64,000 nucleotides of DNA from Akebia trifoliata. Its lineage: Eukaryota > Streptophyta > Magnoliopsida > Ranunculales > Lardizabalaceae. Positions within the stretch are counted from its first letter, which is position 1, and each line of letters begins with the position of its first letter. Below, piece by piece: positions 1 to 11,114 of this stretch. The DNA is taken from NCBI GenBank assembly GCA_017979445.1, contig CM030706.1:6923595-6987594 (forward strand), in the 5' to 3' direction. The notes beneath the pieces are model-generated. The model had not been told where the DNA came from, did no database searches, and was given only the letters and a program-made list of their open reading frames with translations. The translations under genes and the position numbers were made by a program.

Positions 1-360
1 AAAGCATTCAGAATCACTCTGAGTTGGGAGTGAAATTGAGAAAAAACTCATCGAAATGCATATTAAGACAGTGCCAGTAAGTTTGGATAGTTGATCTTGA
101 GCAGAAGGCATTGAACTAGTGAGATCTACAGGAAGCTTTGTAGCTATGGCGAGGAGAGTGAGTGTAAGTGAGTTGAGTGAGAAGAATCGACAAGGAATCC
201 ATGGCTTCCTATAACGCAACCCATTTAATAGATCACAAATCATAAATAGAAAACATACCGAAGTGGCTGCTGCTGTATATATGCCAATCAAAGGAATTGG
301 TGAAGAATACATGTTTTCATCATCATGGGATGTTGCATTGATACATGAATGGATCGCCAT
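1..360 (-). CDS. Multi-pass membrane protein, N-terminal part (copy A, runs off the left edge)
   Basis: The minus strand reads open from an ATG at 358-360 to the window edge, about 120 codons. It aligns almost residue for residue with the N-terminus of the intact copy at 38843-40957, including the second-methionine motif MYSSPIPLIG, two hydrophobic segments and the SMPSAQDQLSKLTG loop. No stop or frameshift is seen in this part, so it could be the start of a functional gene or of a later-broken one; the rest lies outside the window. The protein family is plant-specific and uncharacterised as far as I can tell. Upstream sequence (361-1700) is paralogous to the upstream of the intact copy. Confidence 0.7.
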   Translation of the reverse strand, partial: MAIHSCINATSHDDENMYSSPIPLIGIYTAAATSVCFLFMICDLLNGLRYRKPWIPCRFFSLNSLTLTLLAIATKLPVDLTSSMPSAQDQLSKLTGTVLICISMSFFSISLPTQSDSECF

Positions 361-1700
361 TTTCCCTTCTTTGATGGATCAAACAAGCAAGCCTTCTTCT
401 TCTCCTCAAAGTTCAATAACATATGGACCTAAGCATTCAATGTTTTTTTTCTCCATGTTCCCAATTCAGTTTCTAACTTGAGGACGATTCTCTATTTGAC
501 CCCTACTTAGTAAAGGATGACTAGAAAATTCTTGATAGTTCATGCTTGTTGACAAAGAATTTAAGGTACCCTTTAAGGGTATTTTGGTCTATGGTCCTCG
601 TATGTTAGAAAAAATTCTGGCAAAAGATCCTAATTGGCGGATGAACTTTCCTCTCCATTAAATTATATCTTGTAAAAGAGTTGTTGCTTGATTTAAAAAT
701 AAAAAAAATAAATAAATAAAACAAATATTAAATTTGGAGTTGTTAGGACCAGTGTATTTATATAATTTAAGGTTTCATATGGTGTAGATCTCAAGGAGAG
801 CCTGTAATACTTTAGAATAAAAAATCTATTTTAAAATATGACACTAATTCCAAAGATTAAATAAATTTTATTTATAATTATTGGACTAGGTCATACGGGG
901 TATTTGTCAAAATCTGGACTAGCTCCTTAGTAAACTTTTAAGCCAACTTGCCTCATTGCAATTTTTTCACCTACCCCATCGTTGGTGAATGTTCATTAAA
1001 AGAATTAGATTTATTAGTGATTTCTAGAAAATGAAAAAATGTTACATGAGAATAATGCATAAATATAATTGATTTAACTTTTACTTTGAGTTTAATTATG
1101 GTCCTTACTCATCATCTTTAGATCCAAACCATTAAATGGTCTTCATATGAGGAAGATCAACAATTTGATATTCTAATCTAGCAATCTCCTTTCACTATTG
1201 CCCCAGTGACGTCCTACCTAGATAAAAGGGAAAAGTAGTTAAAGGACCCTCGCAGAAGGAATTCTTTCTAAATAGTCCTTAAGTTTTCAGTGGCTACTTG
1301 GCAAGACATTTAATAAATTTTTATTTCTAAATGGTCCATGCACCTCATTTCCCACATTTCTCACGATTGAATGCCCTAACCATTCAAATTCCTCGTATTC
1401 ATCCAAAAAGTGGATTTTTACACCTCAATCGAGTTTTGAAGATTCTATTTCGTCAGAAAACATTTAAAAAAGAAGAAAAAATCATTTTCAAGGTTTTTTT
1501 CAAATTTTTTTAAGATGTACATAAAAAAACTAGTGGTTTTTTTTTCCACTTTTTTCTTAGTTTTTGGAAGAAAATTGATGTATAATGGTTCTTTTGGGTT
1601 AAAATCATTTAAACAAGTCGTTATCTCAAGTTTTTAGTCAATCTTTTCATGTATTTTAGTAAATAAAAAAACTCAAAAATTGGAAAAGGGTGGGTTTTAC
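361..1700. other. Upstream flank module of copy A (duplicated block)
   Basis: No gene seen. The stretch is nearly collinear with 40958-42290 and, with more divergence, with 12491-13580, 28385-29420, 54084-54410 and 58479-59130. It is AT-rich with short poly-A and poly-T runs. Short open frames such as one at 1331-1513 recur in other copies (41910-42092) only because the DNA is duplicated. Confidence 0.7.
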
Positions 1701-1704
1701 CTAG

Positions 1705-1875
1705 GCCTGTCAACGGATAGTCGAAATCCGAATCCGAATCCGAATTCAAATTCGAATTCGAAAAATCGGATATTATCTAAATTTTTCGGATATCGGATTT
1801 GAATTCAGATGTATTTTAAGGATTCGAATAGATTTCGGATACGAATTCGGATATCACTACATCCGATTCGTTAAT
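1705..1875 (+). repeat. hAT-like transposon end with subterminal repeats
   Basis: Begins TAGGCCTGTCAACGGATAG and continues with many copies of a CGAATCCGAAT/TCGGATAT-type motif. The same terminus in inverted orientation closes the 4 kb element at 58478 (CTATCCGTTGACAATCCTAGG read on the plus strand). Only one end is present here, so it is a truncated or solo end. Assignment to hAT rests on the TAG-G-CTGTCAA style terminus and is tentative. Confidence 0.45.
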
Positions 1876-2009
1876 ATCCGAACTGATCACATGCTCCTCT
1901 TGATCTCATTCTTCTCTAATAAACTACTAACAAATGACAATAATGCCATAATTTTAATTTGTAGCCAAAACCATGATTTTTTCACAATATATATATATAT
2001 ATATATATA

Positions 2010-2390
2010 GGGTCCCGTTCGGCACCCTAAGTTTTACCACACACTTTAACAAACATGTTTTGTCCTACATGGGTTAGAAGTTTTGGAATGGGCTGATTTT
2101 TGGTGAGGATGATCTCTATGGTGAGGAGATCATCCTCACCAAAAATCAGCTCATTCCAAAACTTCTAACCCCATAAAAAATGATTTACAAAAAATGGACG
2201 GTCCACGATTTTTCAACTTATAAACATGGGGTTAAACATTTCGGAATGGGCTGATTTTTGGAGAGGATGATCTTCTAATCATAGAGATCATCCTCACCAA
2301 AAATCAGCCCATTCCAAAACTTCTAACCCATGTAGGACAAAAAACGTTTGTTAAAGTGTGTGGTAAAACTTAGGGTGCTGAACATTTCCC
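2010..2390. mobile_element. TA-flanked foldback element (FB1)
   Basis: A 381 bp palindromic element starting GGGTCCCGTTCGGCACCCTA and ending with its near-complement (GGGTGCTGAACATTTCCC). It lies inside an AT dinucleotide tract that continues on both sides (about 1988-2009 and 2391-2413). Inside are two long perfect-looking hairpins built on GATGATCTC...GAGATCATC with the shared arm TTTGGAATGGGCTGATTTTT. Related elements occur at 43771, 50411, 52074 and 52484. Confidence 0.75.
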
Positions 2391-2413
2391 ATATATATAT
2401 ATATATATATATA

Positions 2414-2943
2414 ATCAAAATATGTTGTGGAATCATCTTATTTTTTAGGAGAATACACTTTTCTAGACTATTAAATAAAAAAGTGTTTTTGGTTGACAAT
2501 TAATTTTTTAAACGATTAAAAAGCTATTACTAAATATGTTAAAAATGACTTTGATATTAAAAGTGCAAAATACAAATTTTGACCATGTTGTCCTAAGGTT
2601 TGAAATACACTTCTTTTTCCCCTTAAAATTAATCACATCTTCGGCCCTTGATTTAATTTCTTTCAAAACAATCATCTTCAACCTTAAGATATTATATCTA
2701 CTTCAACCTTCAAATTTTAATGAAATATAAGATTTTTTAGGAGATGCAAAATGAGAGAATTTTGAAAAAAACAATCTAGGATTTTCTTCAAATGATTAAG
2801 GCAAGGATGAAAATAAAGGGTAATTTATATATATCCCGCCACATTTTAGTGAATATTTGATATATCCCTTTATTTTTTAAAGTGATGAAATACTCCTTGA
2901 TCTCAATCTTCGATGAGAAATGCCTTCGATTTTATTGGACACT
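2414..2943. other. Second flank module (duplicated, non-coding)
   Basis: No gene seen. Collinear with 45371-45907 and more loosely with 30190-30620. The copy at 45.9 kb lacks the small CACTA element found next and so supplies its empty site. Confidence 0.65.
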
Positions 2944-3233
2944 CACAATGTGAAAAAAGCCCAAATTTGACGGCCTTAGGCTGTCAAATTTCATAAAATT
3001 AGACGGACTAAGAGGTCAAATTGGTGTCGAATTTTTCATTGTCGAATTTTTTTTTTCGACGTTCCGAAACTGTGAAATTAATGAAGGATTAGAGAAATTC
3101 GACAACTCTAAGACGTCAAATTTGGGAACATCAAGATTTTTTATAGTCCTAGACCATCAAAATTCAGTTTCTAAAATTCGTGGGCCTTGGCCCGTCAAAC
3201 TTTTATGTCGAATTTTCCAATTTTCACGTAGTG
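2944..3233. mobile_element. 290-bp non-autonomous CACTA element
   Basis: Begins CACAATGTGAAAAAAGCCC and ends TTTTCACGTAGTG, flanked by the 3-bp duplication ACT (2941-2943 and 3234-3236). The paralogous block at 45.9 kb reads straight through as GGACACTATTACC, which is the empty site. The interior is made of inverted short motifs (TTTGACGG/CCGTCAAA). A same-length relative lies at 61123-61412, and the family shares its end with the 5.9 kb element at 5192-11114. Confidence 0.85.
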
Positions 3234-3382
3234 ACTATTACCTGACCAACATTTATTGTAGTTTTTCCCTCGACACTGTCATATTAAAACATGGACAATT
3301 CCCAAGATAAAAAATTGTGGAGTCAAGGATGACTGTTTCAGCAACAGAGGTTTGGGCTTGAGACAACAAATGGTGCAAAAGG

Positions 3383-3720
3383 ATTGATACTTGCACTCCT
3401 CATGGAGTAAAGTTGGTTGCTTTACTTCTTTCTACTTTTTCTTTGGGATACCATTCTGTTGGAATGATTGATACTTGCACTCCTCATGGAGTAAAGTTGG
3501 TTGCTTTACTTCTTTCTACTTTTTCTTTGGGATACCATTCTGTTGGAATGATTGATACTTGCACTCCTCATGGAGTAAAGTTGGTTGCTTTACTTCTTTC
3601 TACTTTTTCTTTGGGATACCATTCTGTTGGAATGATTGACACTTGCACTCCTCATGGGGGTAAAGTTGGTTGCTTTACTTCTTTCTACTTTTTTTTTGGG
3701 ATACCATTCTGTTGGAAAGA
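3383..3720. repeat. Four tandem copies of an 84-bp unit
   Basis: Units start at 3383, 3467, 3551 and 3635 with ATTGATACTTGCACTCC. The first three are virtually identical; the last has point changes and a small insertion. Because 84 is a multiple of 3, one plus-strand frame stays open (3413-3736) and reads a 28-residue repeat, but there is no start context, splice or homology pointing to a gene. Confidence 0.85.
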
Positions 3721-4470
3721 ATGGTATTGGAGATAATGCTGCTGAAATGTAGCTCAATTAGAATCCTTTTGACTGCTGAAACGTAGCTCAATCAGAATCC
3801 TATTGGAGGAACAATTCTTCCTCAAGATAACGCTGCTGAAATGTAGCTCAATCTGTTACTGAAATGTAGCTCAATTAGAATTGCAATGGACTTAAGATTC
3901 AAGGCCGAATTAGAGATAAACCAGTTTCCTAATAGGAAACTCATTCTCTATTGTCGATTGATTTTATTTACTTATAAATAAGTAATAAAAAACGAAAATA
4001 AAAATAGAGAGAGAAACAAACTACCAATATTTCGCATCACCCAATTATACATTACAAATATTCAAATATGTTTCCAAATTTTGTTCCCTTTTAGACAAAA
4101 CAAGGGAAAGCTATAGGAACTATGATGAACACAAATAAAAAGAAATTAAAAAAAAAAAAAATACATGACACTTTGCACAACATGCGAGCTTGGACATACT
4201 TGAAATAGAATGGAGTGAACGAACTAATCTCAAAGTAATATAGCCTCATAAAGCATTTATGTTCTCCAACATGTATGCTAGGACTCTGTCTATTAAAAAA
4301 GCATGCACACGCCACAACCTGCAGAAGGATCCATGGGACTAAATAACTAATTAATCAAAATAAACGATCGTCATAATTAAGGAAAAAAAAAGAAGTAATT
4401 TGTTCAACCAATACTGTAATATTAAAAATTAAAACAAAAAAATAAAAAATGTACTTACATGACATGTTGT
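3721..4470. other. No gene; short dispersed repeat, then 3' flank of gene copy B
   Basis: At about 3740-3890 the motif CTGAAATGTAGCTCAAT recurs four times at irregular spacing. From about 4000 the sequence is collinear with 38380-38842, the region just 3' of the intact membrane-protein gene. Confidence 0.6.
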
Positions 4471-5191
4471 TCAAACAAGTTATGGAATTTCACAATCTTC
4501 ACTCATTGTATGAGTAACATCTACATTTTGTTCCGCTGGTTCAATACGCTGAGTGTCTATTGCAGGATCAGCGGTTATAAAGCTAGTAATGCCAATTCCA
4601 TCCGGAAATGGTCAATGAATTATATCCTCTAACGTTTCAACTTTACAAAGGAATTTCAAGACAAATCTTGTTCTTTCTTCACGTTCTATAACGGGAACCT
4701 CGAGAACATGTTTGAATATGGCAAGTGGGAGTTGAGGGAGGAAAAAGTGCAATATGTCCACAAATATGTGTTCCATGTGAACATATAACTCTTTGATTGA
4801 CGTGTATGTTCTCTGAGGCTCTTGTCCGAAGATAAACTCATAGAAGATGTTTATAACTTTGCTTGGATGTAGATATTGATCAATGAAACACCAAGTTTCA
4901 CCAGATGTCACTTTTAATTCTTTAATAATCCCAAGTGCCAATTGAAGTTGCGACCGAGAACCTCCAGCCATAGATTTCTTAAACGATGGTGAATAACATT
5001 TTTTAACCGTGGGTTTAATGAATCTCGTATGAAACCAATGACATGCATTGTCCCTGTTCATCCACAATTCTTTTGCCGTTGCACATCTCCTCTTACAATC
5101 CGTGTCTTTGGCATTCACTTTCTCGTCAATGAAACAAATGATTTCGAAGACTTCATCTAAGCTTTGAACTAGAGAAGAAATACGGGTATTT
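4471..5191 (-). pseudogene. Membrane-protein gene copy B, C-terminal part (broken)
   Basis: This is the 3' part of a copy whose 5' part lies at 11115-12490; the CACTA element at 5192-11114 separates them. The reading matches residues about 463-704 of the intact copy (motifs KELWMNRDNACHWFH and GETWCFID). Damage seen: a TGG to TGA change at 4612-4614 that ends the frame early, an in-frame loss of four residues (DIRW in the intact copy), and a GAA to TAA change near the homologous C-terminus. The homologous stop codon falls at 4471-4473. Confidence 0.88.
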
Positions 5192-5324
5192 CACTATGTG
5201 AAAATCACAAATTTTTCTAAAAAAATTTGTTGGGCCTAACCCGTCGAATTTTAAACCCGAAATTTCGCAGCCCATGGACCTCGTTTTCGGTCGAATTTTA
5301 AACCTGAACTTTGCCCCTCTTTCC

Positions 5325-5760
5325 CTCTCTCACAATCGAGTTGTTTCTCTCCCTCTCTCACTGTCTCTCTCTCTCACAGTCGATCGAATCTTACTGTCTC
5401 TCTCTCACAGTCTATCGATCGACCTCTCACTCTCTGCCTCTCTCTCTATCTCACTCAATCTCACTGTCTCTCTCTCACAGACGATCGAATCTTACTGTCT
5501 CTCTCTCACAGTCGATCGATCGACCTCTCACTCTCTGCCTCTCTCTCTATCTCACTCAATCGATCAATCTCTCCATTGCTTTCTCACCGTCGATCGATTT
5601 CTCTCCCTTCTCCCTCGATCTCATCTCTGGATCGATGTCATCGCTCAATCACTCTCTATTTGGTCGCTCGAAGTGATTTCTCGATCTCTCAAGATTGGAA
5701 ACGATGGAGTGATCTGTTGTTTTTTAAGGTGACTCTCTTTCTCTCTCTCTCTCTCTCTCA
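5325..5760 (+). repeat. CT-rich leader with TCGATCGA blocks
   Basis: Runs of CTCTCTCT alternate with TCGATCGATCGACCTCTC and CTCACTCTCTGCCTC blocks. The same arrangement occurs at 62290-62660 in the related CACTA-3. Open frames here (for example 5274-5732) are low-complexity Ser/Leu readings and not convincing genes. Position inside the element's 5' end suggests a leader or promoter-proximal region; that is inference. Confidence 0.7.
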
Positions 5761-5987
5761 GGTTGATGGATCCATAGCGTTGTTCAGATTGATGAGGATG
5801 AGATCTAGGGTTTTGGATTTCACAAAATATATTAATTTTGATTTTTTGTTTCCCAAATGTGTTAATTTTACACGAAACAAAACCTAAAAACAAATAAAAA
5901 TTTGATGATTGAATCTTGGATCTAATGTTTCTGACCAACATCTCAGGTTTTTATTTTTAATAATATTAATTCTGATTGATTGTGCAG

Positions 5988-6041
5988 ACTTACAGTGCTA
6001 CTTGTTCTACCAAATACCGGATTCTGAACTCATTACAGGTA
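5988..6041 (+). other. Exon-like segment in CACTA-1
   Basis: An AG acceptor (TTGTGCAG) precedes and a GTAAAC donor follows a short open stretch. It lies upstream of the GABA transaminase exon and could be that gene's transit-peptide exon, but the match is too short to be sure. Confidence 0.3.
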
Positions 6042-7138
6042 AACTCTCCAACCTGAATAAAATCATGTTTATTTTCACAACCTAAAAAAACTGAGTCATT
6101 GATGATATAGATTATAGATGTAAGTACAAGTAGATATTCTTTTTCTACCTAATATATAGATTCTCATGATTTATATTCTTAGTTGTTTAAGTGTAAGGCT
6201 ATAAATAGGCTAATGCATCGCAATCGGGCATTTGTTTGTCTATGTTTAGTGCGCTTGAACAATCTTTTGAGATGCATTCTTGGCATTGCAAAGCTGACGG
6301 ACATTTTCTATTTGTCAAAATCTCATACCGATATTGATTGATTAATTGACCATTAGTATGTGTTGGATTGATTCAGTCTCACTTGTCCAATGTGCAATCA
6401 AGCCTTAAACAATGTGACGATTTGGACTAAATTTCTTGAATAAAACCATGCACAAAGAAAGGAATTGTGTCGATTCAAATGCAATGGTCCATTATGCTAA
6501 TAGACATGGCTAGCTAGGTCATAAAATGAATGAGTGGTATGTGTGTGGGGGTGTATTGGTTAGGATCCAAGGCAACCCAAAAGGATACATTGAGGCTCAT
6601 AAATTCATTATGCTGTGGGATCGTCCAATACATTATTTACGTGGACCCTAGAAAATGAAAGTAAGAATAGAGAGTAAATATAGACTAACTATATATATAT
6701 ATATATTTAGAAACCATAATCCAAAGAAGCCTAACTTTTTTGTGAAGCATTCTTAGAACACCCAATATCCCCAACAATAAGGATATATCTTTTTTTTCTC
6801 TCATCTATGGTATCATGACATTGCTGAAGAGTAAAGAAATGAGAGCTAATTAAAAAATATTCATTAAGGAGTTTGACAGAGATAAGTGTCATATATGCAA
6901 TGAACATAAGAAAACCATCTTTTCCCAAGCAGTCATCGATATGGTTGCTATGATCCCTGTATGAGGTAATTTTTTGTTAGTATGATCTCCATGGTAAAGA
7001 GATGATTCTCGCCAAGAATCAGTCCTTATCTCTATTTGGGCACCACAAAATTATTTTTTTTTGTCTATTTATGTAATTATATCCAGATGATATTTATACA
7101 ATGTTGTTTCCTTCGTTAAATTATATCTTCAACCTCAG

Positions 7139-7510
7139 GTTTAAGGGGCACGACATGTTGGCACCATTCACTTCTGGGTGGCAGACCACCGATTTTCATC
7201 CCCTAGTAATTGAAAAGTCCGAGGTAATAAACTTTTTTTTTTTTTCCATCTGTTTTCCGAATTAAACTAATCACTCCAATCTAAGATTAAAGGAAGCCAA
7301 CTCAAGTTCTTGTTTTTGCACTTGTGTGCACATACCTTTTTTTATTTGTTTTTGTTCTTTTTATTTTTTTTTTTGTTAGCACTACATCTATGCTGAATTG
7401 ATGTTCTAATTCTTATTTTCCCTTTGAGAGGTTTTAGTTTCCTACTTGAAAGCTCTTTGTACGCTAACAATATGATACAATCATTTCTTGTAGGGCTCTT
7501 ATGTTTATGG
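7139..7510 (+). pseudogene. Captured GABA transaminase (POP2-type) fragment
   Basis: An exon at 7139-7223, bounded by an acceptor (CCTCAG) and a donor (GTAATA), reads [14 protein letters not shown] and then HPLVIEKSE. This is the conserved N-terminal stretch of plant mitochondrial 4-aminobutyrate transaminase. After an intron, 7494-7510 begins GSYVY, the next expected residues, and then leaves the family sequence. The enzyme normally converts GABA to succinic semialdehyde in mitochondria. Here only a few dozen codons remain, no pyridoxal-phosphate lysine region is present, and the piece lies inside a CACTA transposon. Retained introns show a DNA-level capture. Confidence 0.75.
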
Positions 7511-7580
7511 ATTTGCTTCAGACACTATAATTTGGCAGGGTAATCATTACTGATGTTTTGAGGGGAGACATTCAGTTTGA

Positions 7581-7682
<102 letters not shown>

Positions 7683-9068
7683 TGATTGATTTCTTGAATG
7701 TATAATTTGTAATAACAAATTACCTTCTTTTCAATTACTAGAGTTGATCGCTAGAGTTGTTAAATTAAATAATTTGCTTCTCAGCTTACTCCAACAAATT
7801 GACACGAATTAGAATTCCGGGTCGGGGTAAGTTGTTCGATGAGTTATTTCACTTGTCCTAGCCATCTGTTTGTGCATTTTAAGTCTTATGTAGAGTGTAG
7901 ACACATGTTTACTTCCATTCCTAGTGTCTCTACCAACATAAATAAACTTATTGACATTTTTCTTTTTCTTTGGCAGCTTGATGTCGACATTGCGACACAC
8001 ATACTTGTTAAGGATGATGGACCCAATAGAAGGTTTGTAACTTCACATGATAATATTGCTATAGTTATATAAGATTAATTTTGACAAAAATATTTTCATG
8101 GACTATTAATAGATTTCATTATTCTTATTGAATTGAGTTTGCAAATAAGAACAAGGCTTTGAAAACTTGGATTTGGTTTGGGAAGGATGTCTTCATTTTC
8201 AACTTGATAAGCTTGGTTACCCTGCTGAGTTTGTGAAACTCATTATTACAATGGCCTTCAAGTGGGAAATCGGGCAATTTACTACAATAACCACTTTGTT
8301 TGAGCAAAAATACCCATGCTCTTAGACAAATCTCCCTCTCTCTCTCAATGAAATTCTAATAGTAAAAAATTGTCTTTGTTACTTGCAATGAAACCCTAAC
8401 CTAACGAATTATTATTGTACGAAGGACCTTGCTAATATCATTTGATAAAGCTTTGGGCAACCACGATGATTTATTATTATGATAAATAAGTTGGATCGAG
8501 ACCATCATGGCCATCATCTTTAATTTCATGGGAAAAGGTCCTTGATTCATTGAAAAGAAATTAAATTTATTTGTAGATCTATTGTTAGTTAGCATGTTTC
8601 AATGCAAAGCACATGTAACCTCTCTTTCTTCAAGTTTCTATCACTTTTGAATGTTTGATTTTAAGTAGATAAACTATAAAATATGGTTTTGTATGTTATT
8701 CTGTGATGATTTCCCTAATGAGAACAATTTATTGCTCTATGGCTTTTAAATACTCGATAAATGACTAAAATAGTGGATGTTAAACCATAAAACATGTGAT
8801 CGTGGAGAATGTTTCAACTTCATATCAATTTTCTAATTAGTTTTCAAAACTCTTTTTGGGATTCAGCTCGTTTAGATTGTTGATCTTTTATGATCAAATT
8901 CCATTTTCCAATATTTCTTTGCATACTAACATGGTATGAAAGTCAGGTATTTTGTGAATGTAGAATCAAGTGAGTAAACCAATTATTTAGCACTCCACGT
9001 AAGCGTGTATTAATTGTATTATCTTCTCATACTTTTGAATGTTTGGCAATTTCCCTAATGTAGTAAAT

Positions 9069-9563
9069 TGCTAGGCAGACATCTTGTCCATGGCAAGGGA
9101 TCTTCATCTGATCACTCTGAAGAAATATCTAAGTTTTTGCAATTGGTACAACTCTACCCGAATTATTCTGTTAGCATCTATCAACCATGGACTATATCTG
9201 ATCTCAATGAAGATCCTTATGAATATGTATGTTTCCCTTTACAGCTGATCTTGGTGGATGGACTCGGATTGTTGTTGAGAAACCTTTTGGCAAGGATTTG
9301 GATTCTGCGTAGGAACTCAATACCCAGCTTGGGGAGTTATTTGATGAAAAACAGCTTTATCGTATTGATCACTATCTTGGAAAGGAATCGGTACAGAACC
9401 TGGTAAGGTGGTTTCAGGGCTTCAATTTTGTTTATCTCACATATTCCTACTTCATACTTATCTTCATCTCCTACATCCACTTGAATTGGCAGTTGGTGCT
9501 TCATTTCGCAAATCGCTTCTTTTTGCCCCTTTGGAATCGCACGATAACATTGATAACGTCCAG
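9069..9563 (+). pseudogene. Captured cytosolic-type glucose-6-phosphate dehydrogenase fragment
   Basis: Three exon pieces with GT-AG borders. About 9069-9150 reads HSEEISKFLQLV. Then 9245-9402 reads DLGGWTRIVVEKPFGKD and RIDHYLGKE, the enzyme's active-site signature. Finally 9493-9563 reads [12 protein letters not shown] followed by DNIDNVQ. The enzyme catalyses the first NADPH-producing step of the oxidative pentose phosphate pathway. Damage: an in-frame TAG after LDSA in the second piece and a 2-base insertion after PLWNR in the third. The N-terminal cofactor-binding part and the C-terminal half are absent. It sits in CACTA-1 on the same strand as the GABA transaminase piece. Confidence 0.88.
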
Positions 9564-10579
9564 GTGAGGATTTCTTTGAAACTCTCTTTTGTTGGTTTTT
9601 ATAATTTACTCTCTCTCTCTCAATGATTCCTTGGTTTTTTGTATAAATATATCTTTGTTTGTTGTATTTTTATTTTTATGTTTTGTGCTTTTATGTTAGA
9701 ATTTGAGTTAATAGTGATGGTTTGCTTGATAAGAAATGTGGAAAAATCATGTCTTTTTAGGTGAAGTGATTACTGATGAGTACTAGTTTTTTACTTTTGG
9801 AATTTTCTCATTTTTTTGTGTTAATTTTTATGGGGTGGTTGGTTTTCTTTGTGTTCTGTGCTTTTATTGTTGAAATTGCTTGAATTGTGATGGTTTGGCT
9901 GTTAGGGTTTGTAGAAAGGTCTATCCTTTTTGGGGGGAAATACCCAAATAGTAATTGGTAGAGTTTCTCTTTTGTGGGATTTTGATGTTTATTGGTCTGT
10001 GTACAATATTTGTGCTCTATTATGAGAAATCCTGCACTTATCAGAAGCGGTTCTGTTGTTATTATGGAGTTTGAGGATGGTTGAATTACCTTCTATGGAG
10101 TTCCTCTCAGACCAAAGTAATCTTTTTTATAATATTTTTAGTTATAAGTATGTGAAAACAAGATAATGGGTATTTCCTCCAAGTTTCATTTCTTCTTATG
10201 TCAGCTTCTTAGTATTCTGCACTTACCCTTATGGAGACTTGCTGGATTAGTTTAGTAATGTTTGTGAACCAAATTAGATTCTATGCTGTTTGTTTGACAT
10301 AGGTCCTCGTATGGGCTTCCTCTTTATGTTGTTTGTTTGACATGGTTCAAGTTTATGTTAATGTTTTAAATAATCTAAATCCAAATCTTATGTAAATAAT
10401 ATCCAGTGCAAACAAACCTGATCAGAAAGTAAGTTAAATAAATCATAGGGACACTCCTATTTAAGGCATATTTTTGAACGTTATGTCTACTAATTTGGCA
10501 TTGAAGGCTTTGTTCTTATACAGTCTAGTCTTCAGATTCCCCTTTGAATGGTTTTTACTTATCGATGGATGCATGTAGG

Positions 10580-10699
10580 AGGATGTGCTAGAAAGGACGA
10601 AAAAGGCCAAGGAAAAAAAGGCACGTGAAGCACAAGGGTTCATTCCCCAATCTACAACGATAACAACACCGACCTCCACCAAAGATGTTGCCGATCCAG
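10580..10699 (+). other. Exon-like lysine-rich segment in CACTA-1 (unidentified)
   Basis: After an AG at about 10579 an open stretch reads EDVLERTKKAKEKKAREAQ and continues Thr/Ser/Pro-rich to about 10699. It has the look of a captured or element-encoded exon. I do not recognise it. Confidence 0.3.
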
Positions 10700-11114
10700 T
10701 AATTTCAATATCATTTGGTCTTATTTAGTTTAATTATTGTCAATTATTTGTAGCTTCGACAGAATTTTCGATCTTAACAAAGAGGTTTTTATGTATATTA
10801 ATTTTGAATTATTTAATTTAATTTGGGGCTTGTTTTATGATTTTTCTTTTTCTGATTTTTTTTTTAATATTATTTCGTTCATTGTGATTGGTGGATTAGA
10901 GGACCGTGCTATTGTTTGTTAAACCTCCAAATTTGACGGTCATACTCTATGGAGTTTTTTTTTGTTTTTTTTTAAGTCCATTCTCCAATAATTTGATAGT
11001 CCAGGGCCGTCAAAAAAAAAAATTCTACAAGAGAATATTTGACGGGAGGGTCTGTCAAAATTTTCAAAATTTGACGGGCTAAGACCATCAAATATGAGCC
11101 TTTTTCACATAGTG

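Noticed and set aside
3383..3720. CRISPR-like array
   Set aside because: Direct tandem repeat without spacers in plant DNA; not a CRISPR.
5274..5732. 152-codon plus-strand open frame
   Set aside because: Low-complexity Ser/Leu reading of a CT-rich leader; the same happens at 62285-62761 in the related element, in a different frame layout.
6960..7030. Foldback-like half hairpin inside CACTA-1
   Set aside because: Only a diverged half arm is visible; not enough to call an element.
7960..8034. Possible exon after a GGCAG acceptor in CACTA-1
   Set aside because: Open for about 20 codons with a GT-type donor but no recognisable family; too weak to list.
8150..8270. Weak LINE reverse-transcriptase-like phrase (DKLGYPAEFVKLI)
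   Set aside because: Too short, no catalytic motif, and no further LINE sequence around it.
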